Under the pieces are notes generated by a model, which was not told the DNA's origin, made no database searches, and saw only the letters and a list, made by a program, of their open reading frames with translations. Shown piece by piece: positions 1-10,523 of a stretch of DNA of 64,000 nt. Within the stretch, counting starts at the first letter, position 1; each line of letters starts with the position of its first letter. The stretch spans positions 124,001 to 188,000 of the forward strand of contig NZ_JQNK01000008.1 of the NCBI RefSeq assembly GCF_000745215.1, given 5' to 3'. This stretch comes from Methylosinus sp. PW1. Lineage in GTDB: Bacteria > Pseudomonadota > Alphaproteobacteria > Rhizobiales > Beijerinckiaceae. Both the position numbers and the translations under genes were made by a program.

Positions 1-561
1 CTCGCCGGCGCCGGCATAGGCCCAGGCGGTGAGCAGCGTGGAGGTGACGTCATGTTTGCGGTCGAGCCCGCCCTTGGCGAGGACGGCGCGCGCCTTGGCG
101 AATTTCTTGGCCTTTATCGCTTCGACGCCCAGCGTCAGATTGGCGAGGCCATTGTTTTTGTCGAAGGTCGCGACGCGGGCGGCGAGGGCGAAGGCCTCCT
201 GCATATTGCCATTGGCGAGAGCGGCGACGAAGGCGCGCTCGGTCAGCTCGCGATTGCGCGGATCATTGCGCAGCGCCTCGCGGAAAAATGTCGAGGCCGC
301 GAGCGTGTCGCGTTCCGCCCCGGCGACGATGGCGGCGAGATAATTGCCGGACGCGCTCTCGCCGACCTCGAAGGGCGTCGCGATGGAGAGAGTCGATTCG
401 CGGGCGTGAGCCGAGCCCTCGCCGACGAAGGAGATTTTGCCGGCGAAATCATCGACCCCGAGCGAAAGCGCGCAAAACGCCGCGGCGGCATAGGCCGCGC
501 GGGTCGAGAAAGAGCGAACGCGGCGCCGTCCAGGCGCATCGGACGAGAAGAATCTGTTCAC
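1..561 (-). CDS. TPR-repeat protein, exported, N-terminal part (cut by window edge)
   Basis: An open minus-strand frame runs from a GTG at 561 to the window edge without a stop, giving 187 codons of the N-terminal part. It opens [14 protein letters not shown], followed by a short hydrophobic stretch ([13 protein letters not shown]) that could be a signal peptide or anchor. The next part reads as helical repeats: [20 protein letters not shown], then [26 protein letters not shown], the A/G/N/P spacing of tetratricopeptide repeats. TPR proteins of this type usually act as protein-interaction scaffolds in the periplasm or envelope. It lies 161 bp downstream of sucC on the same strand, where many alphaproteobacteria have sucD. 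The start is the least certain part because no strong Shine-Dalgarno is seen. Specific function unknown. Confidence 0.7.
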   Translation of the reverse strand, partial: MNRFFSSDAPGRRRVRSFSTRAAYAAAAFCALSLGVDDFAGKISFVGEGSAHARESTLSIATPFEVGESASGNYLAAIVAGAERDTLAASTFFREALRNDPRNRELTERAFVAALANGNMQEAFALAARVATFDKNNGLANLTLGVEAIKAKKFAKARAVLAKGGLDRKHDVTSTLLTAWAYAGAGE

Positions 562-722
562 GTGCTGTTTCCCGCAATCGGCCGCAGCGGCGCGGCGCCG
601 GCGCGCCCCGAAAGAGGCCGCCGAGCGCCACCATCATGCGGGAAGATGGCTGTTTTGAGCCGCCCCCGCAAGTGCGAAATATCCCAACGGGGGCAGCCGT
701 CTTTTGTCGCGAAAGCGTCGCG

Positions 723-1922
723 TCAGCTCCGTCCGCGCACGGCGGCGACGATCTTCTGCGCGGCGTCGTCGAGATCGTCGGCGGGAATCACATCGAGGCC
801 CGAGCTGGAAATGATTTCCTTGCCGAGATCGACATTGGTGCCCTCGAGGCGCACCACCAGCGGCACCGCGAGGCCCACTTCCTTCACCGCGGCGATGACG
901 CCCTCGGCGATGACGTCGCAGCGCATGATGCCGCCGAAGATGTTGACGAGAATGCCCTTCACCTTGGGATCGGCGGTGATGATCTTGAAGGCGGCCGTCA
1001 CCTTCTCCTTGGTGGCGCCGCCGCCGACGTCGAGGAAGTTGGCGGGGTTCTCGCCATAGAGCTTGATGATGTCCATCGTCGCCATCGCGAGGCCGGCGCC
1101 GTTGACCATGCAGCCGATGGTGCCGTCGAGCGCGATATAGGCGAGCTCATATTTGGAGGCCTCGATCTCCTTTTCGTCCTCCTCGGTCTTGTCGCGTAGC
1201 GCGACCACGTCGGGATGACGATAGAGAGCATTGTCGTCGAAGGAGATTTTCGCGTCGAGGCAGCGCAGCTTCCCGTCCTTGGTGACGATCAGCGGATTGA
1301 TCTCGAGCAGCTCCATATCCTTGGCGACGAAGGCCGAGAACAGGCGCTCGGTGAGCGAGACCGCCTCCTTCACCAGCGGACCGGCGAGGCCGAGCGCGTC
1401 GGCGACGCGGCGGCCGTGATGCGGCAGAACGCCGGTCGCCGGATCGACGGAGAAGGTCACGATCTTCTCGGGCGTCGCATGGGCGACGGCCTCGATATCC
1501 GTGCCGCCCTCGGTGGAGACGACGAAGGAGACGCGCGAGGTGGCGCGGTCGATCAGCAGGGAGAGATAGAATTCTTTGTCGATATCGGCGCCGTCCTCGA
1601 TATAGAGGCGGTTGACCTGCTTGCCGGCCTCGCCCGTCTGCACCGTGACCAGCGTGGAGCCCAGCATCTCCTTGGCGAAGGTCTCGACCTCGTCGAGCGA
1701 GCGGGCGAGGCGCACGCCGCCCTTCTCGCCGGCCGAAGCCTCCTTGAACTTGCCCTTGCCGCGGCCGCCGGCGTGGATCTGCGCCTTGACGACATAGACG
1801 GGGCCGGGCAGGCCGCTCGCGGCCTGGCGCGCCTCGCCGGCGGCGAGCGCCGGAGCGCCTTCGGCGACCGGGGCGCCGAACTCACGCAGGATGGCCTTGG
1901 CCTGATATTCGTGGATGTTCAT
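723..1922 (-). CDS. sucC: Succinyl-CoA ligase (ADP-forming) beta subunit
   Basis: SucC joins with SucD to interconvert succinyl-CoA and succinate with ATP/GTP formation in the TCA cycle; it supplies the ATP-grasp nucleotide site. The 399-residue length is standard for the family. It starts [16 protein letters not shown], the family hallmark, has a lysine/glycine-rich nucleotide loop ([17 protein letters not shown]), and ends with the CoA-ligase domain containing GGGATKEKV and [15 protein letters not shown]. It lies 76 bp downstream of mdh on the same strand, a normal alphaproteobacterial order. The partner gene sucD is not next to it. A malate-CoA ligase beta subunit (mtkA) is a close homologue used in the serine cycle of methylotrophs, and sequence reading alone does not exclude it, although the mdh neighbour favours sucC. 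Confidence 0.93.
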   Translation of the reverse strand: MNIHEYQAKAILREFGAPVAEGAPALAAGEARQAASGLPGPVYVVKAQIHAGGRGKGKFKEASAGEKGGVRLARSLDEVETFAKEMLGSTLVTVQTGEAGKQVNRLYIEDGADIDKEFYLSLLIDRATSRVSFVVSTEGGTDIEAVAHATPEKIVTFSVDPATGVLPHHGRRVADALGLAGPLVKEAVSLTERLFSAFVAKDMELLEINPLIVTKDGKLRCLDAKISFDDNALYRHPDVVALRDKTEEDEKEIEASKYELAYIALDGTIGCMVNGAGLAMATMDIIKLYGENPANFLDVGGGATKEKVTAAFKIITADPKVKGILVNIFGGIMRCDVIAEGVIAAVKEVGLAVPLVVRLEGTNVDLGKEIISSSGLDVIPADDLDDAAQKIVAAVRGRS

Positions 1923-1998
1923 TTCTCACCGATCCTGATTGCGACCTTCGTCGCGACAACGCGCCCCTCGCCGGGGGCGGAAACGGGGCTCAGCGCGC

Positions 1999-3564
<1,566 letters not shown>

Positions 3565-3565
<1 letters not shown>

Positions 3566-3852
3566 CAGAGCTCGGCCCCAACCACGCGCTTCCAAGGCTT
3601 GACCTCGACGCTCGCGAACAGCCCCGCCTTCGCGTAAGGGTCCTCTGCGAGCAGAGCCTGCGCCGCCGCCGCATCCGCCGCCTCGACGATCAGCAGCGAG
3701 CCGACGGGCTTCTCGGCCGCATCGAGAAACGGCCCGCCGAGCTTCACCTGCGCGGCATGGGCGGCGAGAAAGGCGAGATGCGCCTCGCGGGTCGCGAGCC
3801 GAAGCTCGACATGGTTCGGCTTGTCCAGGCAGAGGGCGGCGAAGAGCGGCAA
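3565..3852 (-). CDS. YciI-like (DGPF/dimeric alpha-beta barrel) protein
   Basis: A 95-residue protein of the YciI family with the characteristic opening PLFAALCLDKPNHVELRLATREAHLAFL and the middle GSLLIVEAADAAAAQALLAEDPYAKAGLF. The conserved His-Asp pairing of the family is represented by DKPNH and EDPYAKAGLF. The family is a small ferredoxin-like fold; a few members are hydrolases or dehalogenases but most have unknown roles. The start is taken as the TTG at 3852, because a GAGG sits 5 bases upstream and the family begins here; a longer frame upstream has no family-like sequence. It is translationally coupled to the EVE gene. Confidence 0.82.
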
Positions 3853-4142
3853 AGCGGCCTCGTGAAAAGGGGAAGCGACGGCGCGGCGGTGATTAGCAGA
3901 TCGCGGGGGTGCGGTCGATAGAATTGGACGTGAGAAGCAGGGAAGGCATTGGCGTAGACGCCTCCCGCTGCGGTGGGACGATAACACCGATGCGCCCACC
4001 TTGCCCCCACCGCCGTTCTCGCCTATAAGCCGCGCCATCCCACAGGCGAAAGTCTCACGGCTCCTGCTTCAAGGCGCCGTTCCGGTGGCCGGCTCTCCGG
4101 CTCATCCTGCTTTCGCCGAGGCTAGAACCGGAGAAGATGACA

Positions 4143-5201
4143 ATGGCGATTCCTGATTTCACCATGCGCGGCCTGCTCGAGTCCGGCGCTCATTTCGGCC
4201 ACCAGTCGCATCGCTGGAACCCGAAGATGGCTCCCTATATCTTCGGCGCCCGCAACAACATCCACATCATCGACCTCGCCCAGACGGTGCCGCTGCTGCA
4301 TCAGGCGCTGAAGGTCGTCTCCGACACTGTGGCGCGCGGCGGCCGTGTGCTCTTCGTCGGCACCAAGCGTCAGGCGCAGGATCAGATCGCCGACGCCGCC
4401 AAGCGCAGCGCGCAATATTTCATCAACTCCCGTTGGCTGGGCGGCACGCTCACCAATTGGAAGACCATCTCCGGCTCCATCCAGCGCCTGCGCAAGCTCG
4501 ACGAGCAGCTCGGCGCCGGCGCCGCGGGCGTCACCAAGAAAGAGCGTCTGCTGCTCACCCGCGAGCGCGACAAGCTCGAGAAGGCGCTGGGCGGCATCAA
4601 GGACATGGGCGGCACGCCCGATCTCATCTTCGTGATCGACACCAATAAGGAGCAGCTGGCGATCAAGGAGGCCAACCGCCTGAAGATCCCGGTGGTGGCG
4701 ATCCTCGACACCAATTGCGATCCGGACGGCATCACCTTCCCGATCCCCGGCAACGACGACGCCGGAAGGGCCATTGCGCTCTATTGCGATCTCATCGCCC
4801 GCGCCGCGATCGACGGCATCTCGCGCAGCCAGGGCCTCTCGGGCCTCGATGTCGGCGCCTTGGAGCAGCCGACGGCGGAGCCGGCGCTCGGCCGCGTTCA
4901 TGCCGATCTGCGCTCGACCGATGAGGTCGTCGCCGATGCGGCGGCCGCCGAGGTCGAGATCGCGCTCGAGCCCTTCGAGCTGCTCTCCGCTCCGCGCGGC
5001 GCGCCGGACGATCTCGCCAAGCTGCATGGCGTCGGCCCGCAGCTGGTCAAGAAGCTCAATGACGGCGGCATCTTCCATTATTGGCAGATCGCGGCGCTGA
5101 CGCCCGCGGATCTCGAGAAGCTCGATCAGGACCTCAAGCTCAACGGCCGCATCGCCCGCGACGGCTGGGTCGATCAGGCGCGCTCGCTGGCTTCGGCCTG
5201 A
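4143..5201 (+). CDS. rpsB: 30S ribosomal protein S2 (with C-terminal extension)
   Basis: Ribosomal protein S2 of the small subunit. It begins [29 protein letters not shown] and contains the S2 signatures [17 protein letters not shown] and [12 protein letters not shown]. At 352 residues it is about 100 longer than E. coli S2. The additional C-terminal part (from about residue 255) ends in a helix-hairpin-helix-like module, [23 protein letters not shown], an extension known in many alphaproteobacteria. The ATG at 4143 is preferred to the ATG two codons upstream because GGAGAAG then sits at a workable spacing. tsf follows after a repeat-containing gap of 247 bp. Confidence 0.97.
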   Translation: MAIPDFTMRGLLESGAHFGHQSHRWNPKMAPYIFGARNNIHIIDLAQTVPLLHQALKVVSDTVARGGRVLFVGTKRQAQDQIADAAKRSAQYFINSRWLGGTLTNWKTISGSIQRLRKLDEQLGAGAAGVTKKERLLLTRERDKLEKALGGIKDMGGTPDLIFVIDTNKEQLAIKEANRLKIPVVAILDTNCDPDGITFPIPGNDDAGRAIALYCDLIARAAIDGISRSQGLSGLDVGALEQPTAEPALGRVHADLRSTDEVVADAAAAEVEIALEPFELLSAPRGAPDDLAKLHGVGPQLVKKLNDGGIFHYWQIAALTPADLEKLDQDLKLNGRIARDGWVDQARSLASA

Positions 5202-5211
5202 TTTCGCGCCA

Positions 5212-5257
5212 GAGCGTTTCCAGCCGAAGTGGATGCCGGTTCGGCGTCGGAAACGCG
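5212..5257. repeat. Dispersed 46-bp palindromic repeat, copy 1
   Basis: A 46-bp element whose ends GCGTTTCC and GGAAACGC are perfect inverted repeats, with inner arms GCCGAA and TTCGGC. A second copy at 41706-41751 differs at only three positions. Both lie immediately 3' of a coding sequence, here rpsB. It looks like a small intergenic palindromic repeat of the kind common in rhizobia and relatives. Confidence 0.85.
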
Positions 5258-5331
5258 GCGATATAGGAGCGCGCTTTCCGATCGAACGGAATCGTTCGAT
5301 CGATCAGAATTCGCTCCCAAATAGAGAAATG

Positions 5332-5370
5332 AGAGCGTCATCCGATCCCGATTGGATCGGATGACGCTCT
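5332..5370. repeat. Perfect 17-bp stem hairpin between rpsB and tsf
   Basis: AGAGCGTCATCCGATCC pairs perfectly with its reverse complement around a 5-base loop (CGATT). There is no U-run after it, so a simple terminator is unlikely. It may be part of a dispersed repeat or an RNA processing or attenuation structure in the rpsB-tsf leader. It lies about 80 bp before the tsf start codon. Confidence 0.85.
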
Positions 5371-5448
5371 AGCGTCACATTCACGACAGATTATCGCGCC
5401 GGCTCCCAAAGGGGCCGGCGTTAGCTCTAGCTAGAGGTGTCTAACCCC

Positions 5449-6372
5449 ATGGCCCAGATCACCGCCGCTCTCGTCAAGGAACTGCGCGAGAGCACGGGCG
5501 CCGGCATGATGGATTGCAAGGCCGCCCTCAACGAGACCAATGGCGAAATCGAGGCGGCCGTCGACTGGCTGCGCAAGAAGGGCCTCTCCAAGGCCGCCAA
5601 AAAGTCCGGCCGTGTGGCCGCCGAGGGCCTCGTCGCCGCGATCGTCGAGGATGGCGTCGGCGTCGTCGTCGAGGTGAATTCCGAGACCGACTTCGTCGCC
5701 CGCAACGACGACTTCCAGAAGCTCGTCAACAATATCGCCCGCGTCGCTCTGGAGACTGGCGCGACCAGCGCCGAGGAGCTCGCCGGCAAGCCCTATCCGG
5801 GCGGCGGCGTCGTCTCGGAGGCGATCACCACCGGCATCGCCACCATCGGCGAGAATCTGACGCTGCGCCGCGTCGCGCCGCTGAAGGTGGAGGGCGCGGT
5901 CAATCGCTACGTCCACACGCAGATCGCCGATGGCCTCGGCAAGATCGCGGTGATCGTGGCGCTCGAGTCCAAGGGCGACAAGGAAGTCCTGTCGACGCTC
6001 GCGCGTCAGATCGCCATGCATGTCGCCTCGGCCAATCCGCTGGCGCTCGACGCCTCCGGCCTCGATCCGGCGACGGTGGAGCGCGAGAAGGCGCTGCTCG
6101 CCGAGAAGAACGCCGGCAAGCCGGCCAATGTGCTGGAGAAGATCATCGATTCGGGCCTCAAGACCTATTACAAGGAGGTTTTGCTGCTCGATCAGGTCTC
6201 GAACCACCCGGATCACGGCGGCAAGACCATCACCCAGACGCTCAAGGAGCATGAGGGCAAGGCCGGCGCGCCGATCACGATCAAGGGCTTCGCCCGCTAT
6301 GCGCTCGGCGAGGGCATCGAGAAAGAGACCAGCGATTTCGCCGCGGAAGTGGCTGCGGCCGCCAAAGGCTGA
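5449..6372 (+). CDS. tsf: Translation elongation factor Ts
   Basis: EF-Ts recycles EF-Tu by nucleotide exchange. The 307-residue protein begins [29 protein letters not shown], with the N-terminal UBA-like domain and the TGAGMMDCK signature that contacts EF-Tu. The second signature is [13 protein letters not shown]. The start ATG at 5449 is preferred over a GTG four codons upstream because homologues start MAxITA and an AGAGGTG lies 9 bases upstream. It pairs with rpsB as in most bacteria. A strong terminator follows, and pyrH/frr do not continue the operon here. Confidence 0.97.
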   Translation: MAQITAALVKELRESTGAGMMDCKAALNETNGEIEAAVDWLRKKGLSKAAKKSGRVAAEGLVAAIVEDGVGVVVEVNSETDFVARNDDFQKLVNNIARVALETGATSAEELAGKPYPGGGVVSEAITTGIATIGENLTLRRVAPLKVEGAVNRYVHTQIADGLGKIAVIVALESKGDKEVLSTLARQIAMHVASANPLALDASGLDPATVEREKALLAEKNAGKPANVLEKIIDSGLKTYYKEVLLLDQVSNHPDHGGKTITQTLKEHEGKAGAPITIKGFARYALGEGIEKETSDFAAEVAAAAKG

Positions 6373-6445
6373 TCGCGTCTCGAGAATTCCCCGGCCGCTG
6401 CGGCGGCCGGGAGCCGGTCTCCGGCGCAACCGATCTTTCCAAAAG

Positions 6446-6484
6446 AAAAAGGCGAAGCGGACCGATGGTCGCTTCGCCTTTTTT
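6446..6484. terminator. Bidirectional rho-independent terminator between tsf and the Omp gene
   Basis: A GC stem (GGCGAAGCG with CGCTTCGCC) is flanked by an A-run on the left and TTTTTT on the right, so it can end both the rightward tsf transcript and the leftward outer-membrane-protein transcript. Confidence 0.93.
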
Positions 6485-6547
6485 GTTTTTGCGCCTGCCG
6501 TCCGACGTCCGCATGGCCCCTGAGAGAGAGGCCATGCGGCGTTCCGA

Positions 6548-7174
6548 CTAGAACAGGTTGAAGTGGTAGTTGATGCCGGCGCGGACCGTGTGGAACTTGG
6601 CGCGCTGCGGACCGAAGGCGAAGCCGCCATTGCGCTCGAGGTCGGTGTAGAGATACTCGACCTTGGCCGACCAGTTCGGCAGGAAGGCGTATTCCAAGCC
6701 GCCGCCGGCGGTCCAGCCGGTGTGCACGTCGCTGCTGAAGGGCGAGTTCAGCTCGCCATAGGCGAAGCCGCCCGTGCCATAGACGAAGAGCTTCGAGTCG
6801 AGCAAAGCGAAGCCGGCGCGGCCGCGCACCGTGCCGAACCAGGGCAGGCTGACGTTGCGGAAGCCGATGTTGGAGCGCAGGCTCGTGCCCTGGAAGTCGG
6901 TCTCGATGCCGACGACGAAGAGCGGCGAGATCTGGTAGTTGTAGCCGATCTGGCCGCCGCCCACGACGCCGCTGACGTCGCCGCCGAAGCTGTTGTCCGC
7001 CTTGAAGCCGCCGCCGACATTGAGGCCGACATAGGCGCCCGTCCAGGAGAAGACCGGCGGCGGCGGCGCGAAGGCCGGCGCATCCTTGCGATAGGGCAGG
7101 TCGGCGGCGTGAGCGGCGCCGACGGAGAGAGCGGCGGCGACCGCGAGAGCCGAAAGGCTGTTCTTGATAAGCAT
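6548..7174 (-). CDS. Outer-membrane beta-barrel protein (Omp25/RopB family)
   Basis: A 208-residue precursor with a clear Sec signal peptide (MLIKNSLSALAVAAALSVGAAHA, cut before ADLP). It is followed by the Pro-rich linker APPPPVFSWTGAYVGLNVGGGF typical of the Omp25/Omp31/RopB group. Alternating hydrophobic strands follow, for example GGQIGYNYQISPLFVVGIETDFQG and WTAGGGLEYAFLPNWSAKVEYLY. The chain ends YHFNLF with the C-terminal aromatic used for BAM recognition. These small barrels stabilise the outer membrane and are abundant surface proteins in Hyphomicrobiales. It is convergent with tsf and divergent from a TetR regulator. Confidence 0.92.
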   Translation of the reverse strand: MLIKNSLSALAVAAALSVGAAHAADLPYRKDAPAFAPPPPVFSWTGAYVGLNVGGGFKADNSFGGDVSGVVGGGQIGYNYQISPLFVVGIETDFQGTSLRSNIGFRNVSLPWFGTVRGRAGFALLDSKLFVYGTGGFAYGELNSPFSSDVHTGWTAGGGLEYAFLPNWSAKVEYLYTDLERNGGFAFGPQRAKFHTVRAGINYHFNLF

Positions 7175-7513
7175 GTGAACCTCCGAAGAGCACGAAAAAG
7201 GACGCCCAGCCGCCGCCTCGGCTAGAACGTGACCATAGGCGGAAACTCGTCGAGTCGGCCTGATTTGTCAACCACTGTTGATGTCTTCGGCGAGAGCCCC
7301 GTCGGGCGCGTCGGACTTCTGGTCCGGTCGAGCCCCGCCGGAGGCTTCACCATGCGGTGGACGAGCGTGACCTTGGCCTGCGAAAGGTTCACATTTCCCT
7401 AATAGGTAAAATACCGCGAAATTTTGACGAGAAGTCGGCCGGCCGCTGGAATGCCGATTGACGGCGCGTCGCGCGGGATCGATTGTGAATAAATATCGGG
7501 AGAAGGCTTCTCG
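7175..7513. other. Divergent intergenic region, Omp gene / TetR regulator
   Basis: This 339-bp gap must hold the promoters of the leftward outer-membrane-protein gene and the rightward TetR gene. It is AT-richer than its neighbours around 7390-7510. I see no convincing palindrome, RNA gene or small ORF in it. Confidence 0.5.
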
Positions 7514-8104
7514 ATGCGGCCGGAAAAGTTGGAAAAGCGTTCGGGGGAGGCGACGCGGCGGCGTATTCTCGCCGCGGCCATCGCGCGTTTCGCGCATGCG
7601 TCCTTCGAGGAGGTGAGGCTGCGTGACATAGCCGCCGATGTCGGCGTCGATGTGGCGCTGGTGCATCGCTCTTTCGGCTCCAAGGAGCAGCTCTTCGCCG
7701 CCGCCGTCGTCGAGGCGTGTCCGGCGGCTCTCCTATCGGCGGATCGCAGCCGGCTCGGCGCGGTCTTCGCGAGCTTCGCGCTCGAATCGCAGCAGCATGA
7801 CGGGCTGCATATTTTCATTCGCTCGCTGACGAGCCCGCTGGCGCGCGATCTCATTCGCGCCTGCTGCTATCGGGATTTCATCGGGCCGCTGGCCGCCAAG
7901 CTCGAGGGGCAGGCGTCGCAGCAGCGGGCGGCCCTGTTCGTCTCCTGCCTCATCGGCTTCTCCATCATGCGGGAGGTGCTGCGAGTGGAGCCGCTGCTCG
8001 CCGATAGCGACAGCGGGCCGATGATCCAGCGGCTGCTCGCAGCCTGCCTCGACGAGGTCGGACCGCTCGTTGCGAGCGATCAGAACTCCTCCCAATCGTC
8101 CTGA
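7514..8104 (+). CDS. TetR-family transcriptional regulator
   Basis: A 196-residue one-component regulator. The N-terminal DNA-binding domain reads [50 protein letters not shown], a TetR helix-turn-helix with the usual phenylalanine and glycine positions. The C-terminal helical ligand or dimer domain is divergent, so no ligand can be assigned. It is transcribed away from the outer-membrane-protein gene, which makes that gene a candidate target (inference only). Its last 25 bp overlap the 3' end of the opposing chemoreceptor gene. Confidence 0.9.
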   Translation: MRPEKLEKRSGEATRRRILAAAIARFAHASFEEVRLRDIAADVGVDVALVHRSFGSKEQLFAAAVVEACPAALLSADRSRLGAVFASFALESQQHDGLHIFIRSLTSPLARDLIRACCYRDFIGPLAAKLEGQASQQRAALFVSCLIGFSIMREVLRVEPLLADSDSGPMIQRLLAACLDEVGPLVASDQNSSQSS

Positions 8105-10038
8105 GCCGGCTGCGGCTTGCGCGCCGCGCCGCCGCCACGCCCGGCGGAGACCGTCTTCAGCGCCGCCCGCGGCGTGCTGGCGTGCGATTGGGCGTGCGAG
8201 CCATGCTTTTCGCCCAGCTCGAAGCTCGCCACAGAGCGCGTCAGCGCCTCCGTCTCCTTGCGCAGGCTGTGGCTGGCGGCGGTGGTCTCCTCCACCATTG
8301 CGGCGTTCTTCTGCGTGTTCTGGTCCATCTGATTGACAGCGGTGTTGATCTCGCCGAGGCCGGTCGCCTGCTCGCGCGCGCCTGCGGCGATATCGGCGAC
8401 CACCTTGTCGATCTCCGCCACCTGCGCGACGATGGTGTCGAGCGCCTTGCCCGTCGCGCCGACCAGATCGACGCCCTGATCCACCTCTACCGTGGAGGTG
8501 GAGATGAGGCCTTTGATCTCCTTGGCCGCCTCGGCGGAGCGCTGCGCCAGCGCGCGCACTTCCGAGGCCACCACCGCAAAGCCCTTGCCGGCTTCGCCGG
8601 CGCGCGCCGCCTCGACGCCGGCGTTGAGCGCCAGGAGATTGGTCTGGAAGGCGATCTCATCGATGACGCCGATGATCTGGCCGATCTGCTGCGAGGAGCG
8701 CTCGATGCGGCCCATGGCGTCCACCGCCCGGCGGACGATCTCGCCGCTCTTCTCGGCCTCCATCTTGGTGGAGCCGACGATATTGCTGGCGTGAACGGCG
8801 CCCTCGGCGCTCTTCCTCACCGTGGTGGTGATTTCTTCCAGCGCGGCGGCCGTCTCTTCCAGGCTCGCCGCCTGCTGCTCGGTGCGGCGGGCGAGATCGT
8901 CGGCGGCGACGGCGATCTGGCTGGAGCCGGCGTCTATGGCCTTCGCGCCGCCGGCGACGAGGCCGAGCGCGGCTTCCAGCTGGCTCATGGCCGCGTTGAA
9001 ATCATTCTGCAGCCGGCGATAGGCCTGGGGCATGGCGTCGGAGAGCCGATAGACGAGATTCTTGGAGGCGAGCTTCTCGAGACCCTCGCCGATCGCCTGC
9101 AGCGCCGCCTCGCGCTCCCTCTCGATCACGGCCTGCTCGGCCTTGCGCCGCGCCTCGGCCTCCTCGCCGCGACGACGCTCCTCGGCGGCGCGGCTCTCGG
9201 CGGCGCGCAGCTCCTGCGCATTGCGCTTGAACGTGTCCAGCGCGCGCGCCATCGCGCCGACCTCGTCGCCGCGCTCGACGCCCGCCACGACGGCGCCGAG
9301 ATCGCCCTTGGCGATATCTCCCATCTGGCCGGTGAGGCGCGCGATCGGCGCGCCGATCTTGCGGCCGGAAATATACAGCGACGCCGCGCAGCCGATGAGA
9401 ACGGCGAGGGCGCCGACGCCGATCATCGTCCAGATCGTCTGCTCGGTCTGGCGGCGCAGCTCCTCGCCGACGCGCTTGTCCTCCGCTTCGGCGGCTCTAT
9501 AGATGGAGCGCATCTCATCGACGATGGCGCGGATTTCCTCATCGGCGCCGCGCAGCAGCGACACGCATTTGGCGAGCTGCTCCAGCTCATGCGGCTTCAG
9601 GCGCGCGCCGAGCTCGAGCGCCGGCAGCTCCTGGGCGATTGCGATCGCGGGCTTCGCCTGCTCGAAGACCTTGGCGAAGCGGTCGCGATAGCCTTTGATC
9701 TGCGCCGCATGGGTCGGGTCGAGCGTCATCGCCTCGCCGAGCAGCGTGTCGACGCGCGGGCCGACCGAGGCCGCCTCCTGCGCGGCGGCGCGCGAAATCG
9801 GCGTGTCCGCGTCATAGGCGATCATCTGATGAACAGAGAGGCCGAATTCGGTGATGGCGCGATTGGAGCGCAGCAGCTTCACCACGGCGGCGTAGGAATG
9901 CTCGGTCAGATCCTGGTAGCGCTGTCCGAGCTCGCTCATGCGATGGACGCCCAGCCCTGTGACGCCGATGAAGAGCAGACAGGTCAAAGCGAGGGGAAGA
10001 AGGCTCTTGGTGGTGAGCTTCAAATTGTCGAACCGCAT
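8080..10038 (-). CDS. Methyl-accepting chemotaxis protein
   Basis: A 652-residue transmembrane chemoreceptor. It has a first membrane helix near residues 12-32 ([19 protein letters not shown]), a periplasmic four-helix sensor and a second helix near 210-235 ([21 protein letters not shown]). A HAMP domain and the cytoplasmic signalling hairpin follow, the latter containing the conserved tip ([20 protein letters not shown] and [25 protein letters not shown]). The C-terminus ends DDWEEF, resembling the pentapeptide that tethers CheR/CheB. The start at 10038 is chosen because AGGAAG lies 8 bases upstream and the preceding in-frame residues are not receptor-like. The sensed ligand cannot be read from the sequence. 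Confidence 0.95.
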   Translation of the reverse strand: MRFDNLKLTTKSLLPLALTCLLFIGVTGLGVHRMSELGQRYQDLTEHSYAAVVKLLRSNRAITEFGLSVHQMIAYDADTPISRAAAQEAASVGPRVDTLLGEAMTLDPTHAAQIKGYRDRFAKVFEQAKPAIAIAQELPALELGARLKPHELEQLAKCVSLLRGADEEIRAIVDEMRSIYRAAEAEDKRVGEELRRQTEQTIWTMIGVGALAVLIGCAASLYISGRKIGAPIARLTGQMGDIAKGDLGAVVAGVERGDEVGAMARALDTFKRNAQELRAAESRAAEERRRGEEAEARRKAEQAVIEREREAALQAIGEGLEKLASKNLVYRLSDAMPQAYRRLQNDFNAAMSQLEAALGLVAGGAKAIDAGSSQIAVAADDLARRTEQQAASLEETAAALEEITTTVRKSAEGAVHASNIVGSTKMEAEKSGEIVRRAVDAMGRIERSSQQIGQIIGVIDEIAFQTNLLALNAGVEAARAGEAGKGFAVVASEVRALAQRSAEAAKEIKGLISTSTVEVDQGVDLVGATGKALDTIVAQVAEIDKVVADIAAGAREQATGLGEINTAVNQMDQNTQKNAAMVEETTAASHSLRKETEALTRSVASFELGEKHGSHAQSHASTPRAALKTVSAGRGGGAARKPQPAQDDWEEF

Positions 10039-10113
10039 CGAGAAAGCTTCCTTGTGATCGACGGCGAGCCGGCGCAGTTGTCGCGGGAGTGGCGCTCGCG
10101 GGAATACAGTGAA

Positions 10114-10150
10114 GCCTAAGCAGCAAAAGGTTTCTGAAAAATCTATGTTT
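10114..10150 (-). promoter_or_regulatory. Repeated upstream element, copy 1 (before the chemoreceptor gene)
   Basis: A 37-bp segment that recurs at 10439-10475. In both copies, read on the plus strand, GCCTA is followed by 11 variable bases and a 21-base block containing TTTC-W-GAAA and ATCTATGTTT; the two blocks match at 19 of 21 positions. It ends about 75 bp upstream of the chemoreceptor start, so a shared promoter or regulator site is plausible. Confidence 0.55.
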
Positions 10151-10198
10151 TCCACTTTCGCGTGCGCCGGCGCGGTCGACGCGCAGCAGCCTCGCCGT

Positions 10199-10238
10199 CA
10201 AAAAGAGAGGCCGCCGGGGCGTCCCCGGCGGCCTCTCT
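10199..10238 (-). terminator. Rho-independent terminator, minus strand
   Basis: A perfect 16-bp GC-rich stem (AGAGAGGCCGCCGGGG with its complement) and a 3-base loop are followed on the minus strand by TTTTT. It separates the region at 10239-10438 from the chemoreceptor gene. Confidence 0.9.
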
Positions 10239-10438
10239 GATCGTCGAAAAGAGCGAGCGTTCGGTCAGAACTCGGGCTTGCGGACAGCGCAGCCGCAGCC
10301 GCAGCTGGCGGAGGCCGCTCGCAGCGCCGGGCGCCGACGTCCGGCCAGCGCATTGGCTCCGCGGTGAGATGGCGACAGTCGCCGACGCGCTCGGAAACTC
10401 CGGCGAGCCTCATGCCTCGGGTCGGTCGAACATATCCA
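10239..10438 (-). other. Putative short transcription unit (small RNA or small peptide), unassigned
   Basis: This 200-bp stretch is bounded on its 5' side by the repeated upstream element and on its 3' side by a strong minus-strand terminator, so it looks like a separate short transcript. No convincing gene is visible. Reading leftward there is a 7-codon ORF (MFDRPEA) whose stop overlaps the ATG (10413) of a 71-codon frame that reads through the terminator. A different frame has the Cys-rich ending SASCGCGCAVRKPEF with its stop at 10265, just before the terminator, but no standard start codon. A small regulatory RNA, or a small-protein gene carrying a frameshift, are the two readings. Confidence 0.35.
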
Positions 10439-10475
10439 GCCTAGACCCGGAAAAGTTTCAGAAATATCTATGTTT
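10439..10475 (-). promoter_or_regulatory. Repeated upstream element, copy 2 (before the short unit)
   Basis: Second copy of the element at 10114-10150, with the same spacing between GCCTA and the TTTC-W-GAAA/ATCTATGTTT block. It sits directly upstream of the terminator-bounded short unit, as copy 1 sits upstream of the chemoreceptor. Confidence 0.55.
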
Positions 10476-10490
10476 TTGACGTATTTGAGC

Positions 10491-10523
10491 GACGAGACGG
10501 GGCGTCTGCTGCGCCGTCTCGTC
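10491..10523 (-). terminator. Hairpin at the 3' end of the sugar-methyltransferase-like gene
   Basis: GACGAGACGG pairs with CCGTCTCGTC around a 13-base loop, overlapping the stop codon of the gene at 10522-11976. There is no U-run, so it is a weak or factor-assisted terminator at best. Confidence 0.5.

Noticed and set aside
10198..10413. A 71-codon minus-strand frame starting MRLAGVSERVGDC.
   Set aside because: It runs through the stem of a strong terminator and its second half loses GC-rich third positions. Kept only as part of the description of the short unit.
10239..10438. A methanobactin-like precursor, prompted by the Cys-rich ending CGCGCAVRKPEF.
   Set aside because: It has no leader with a start codon, no matching core pattern and no modification genes nearby.
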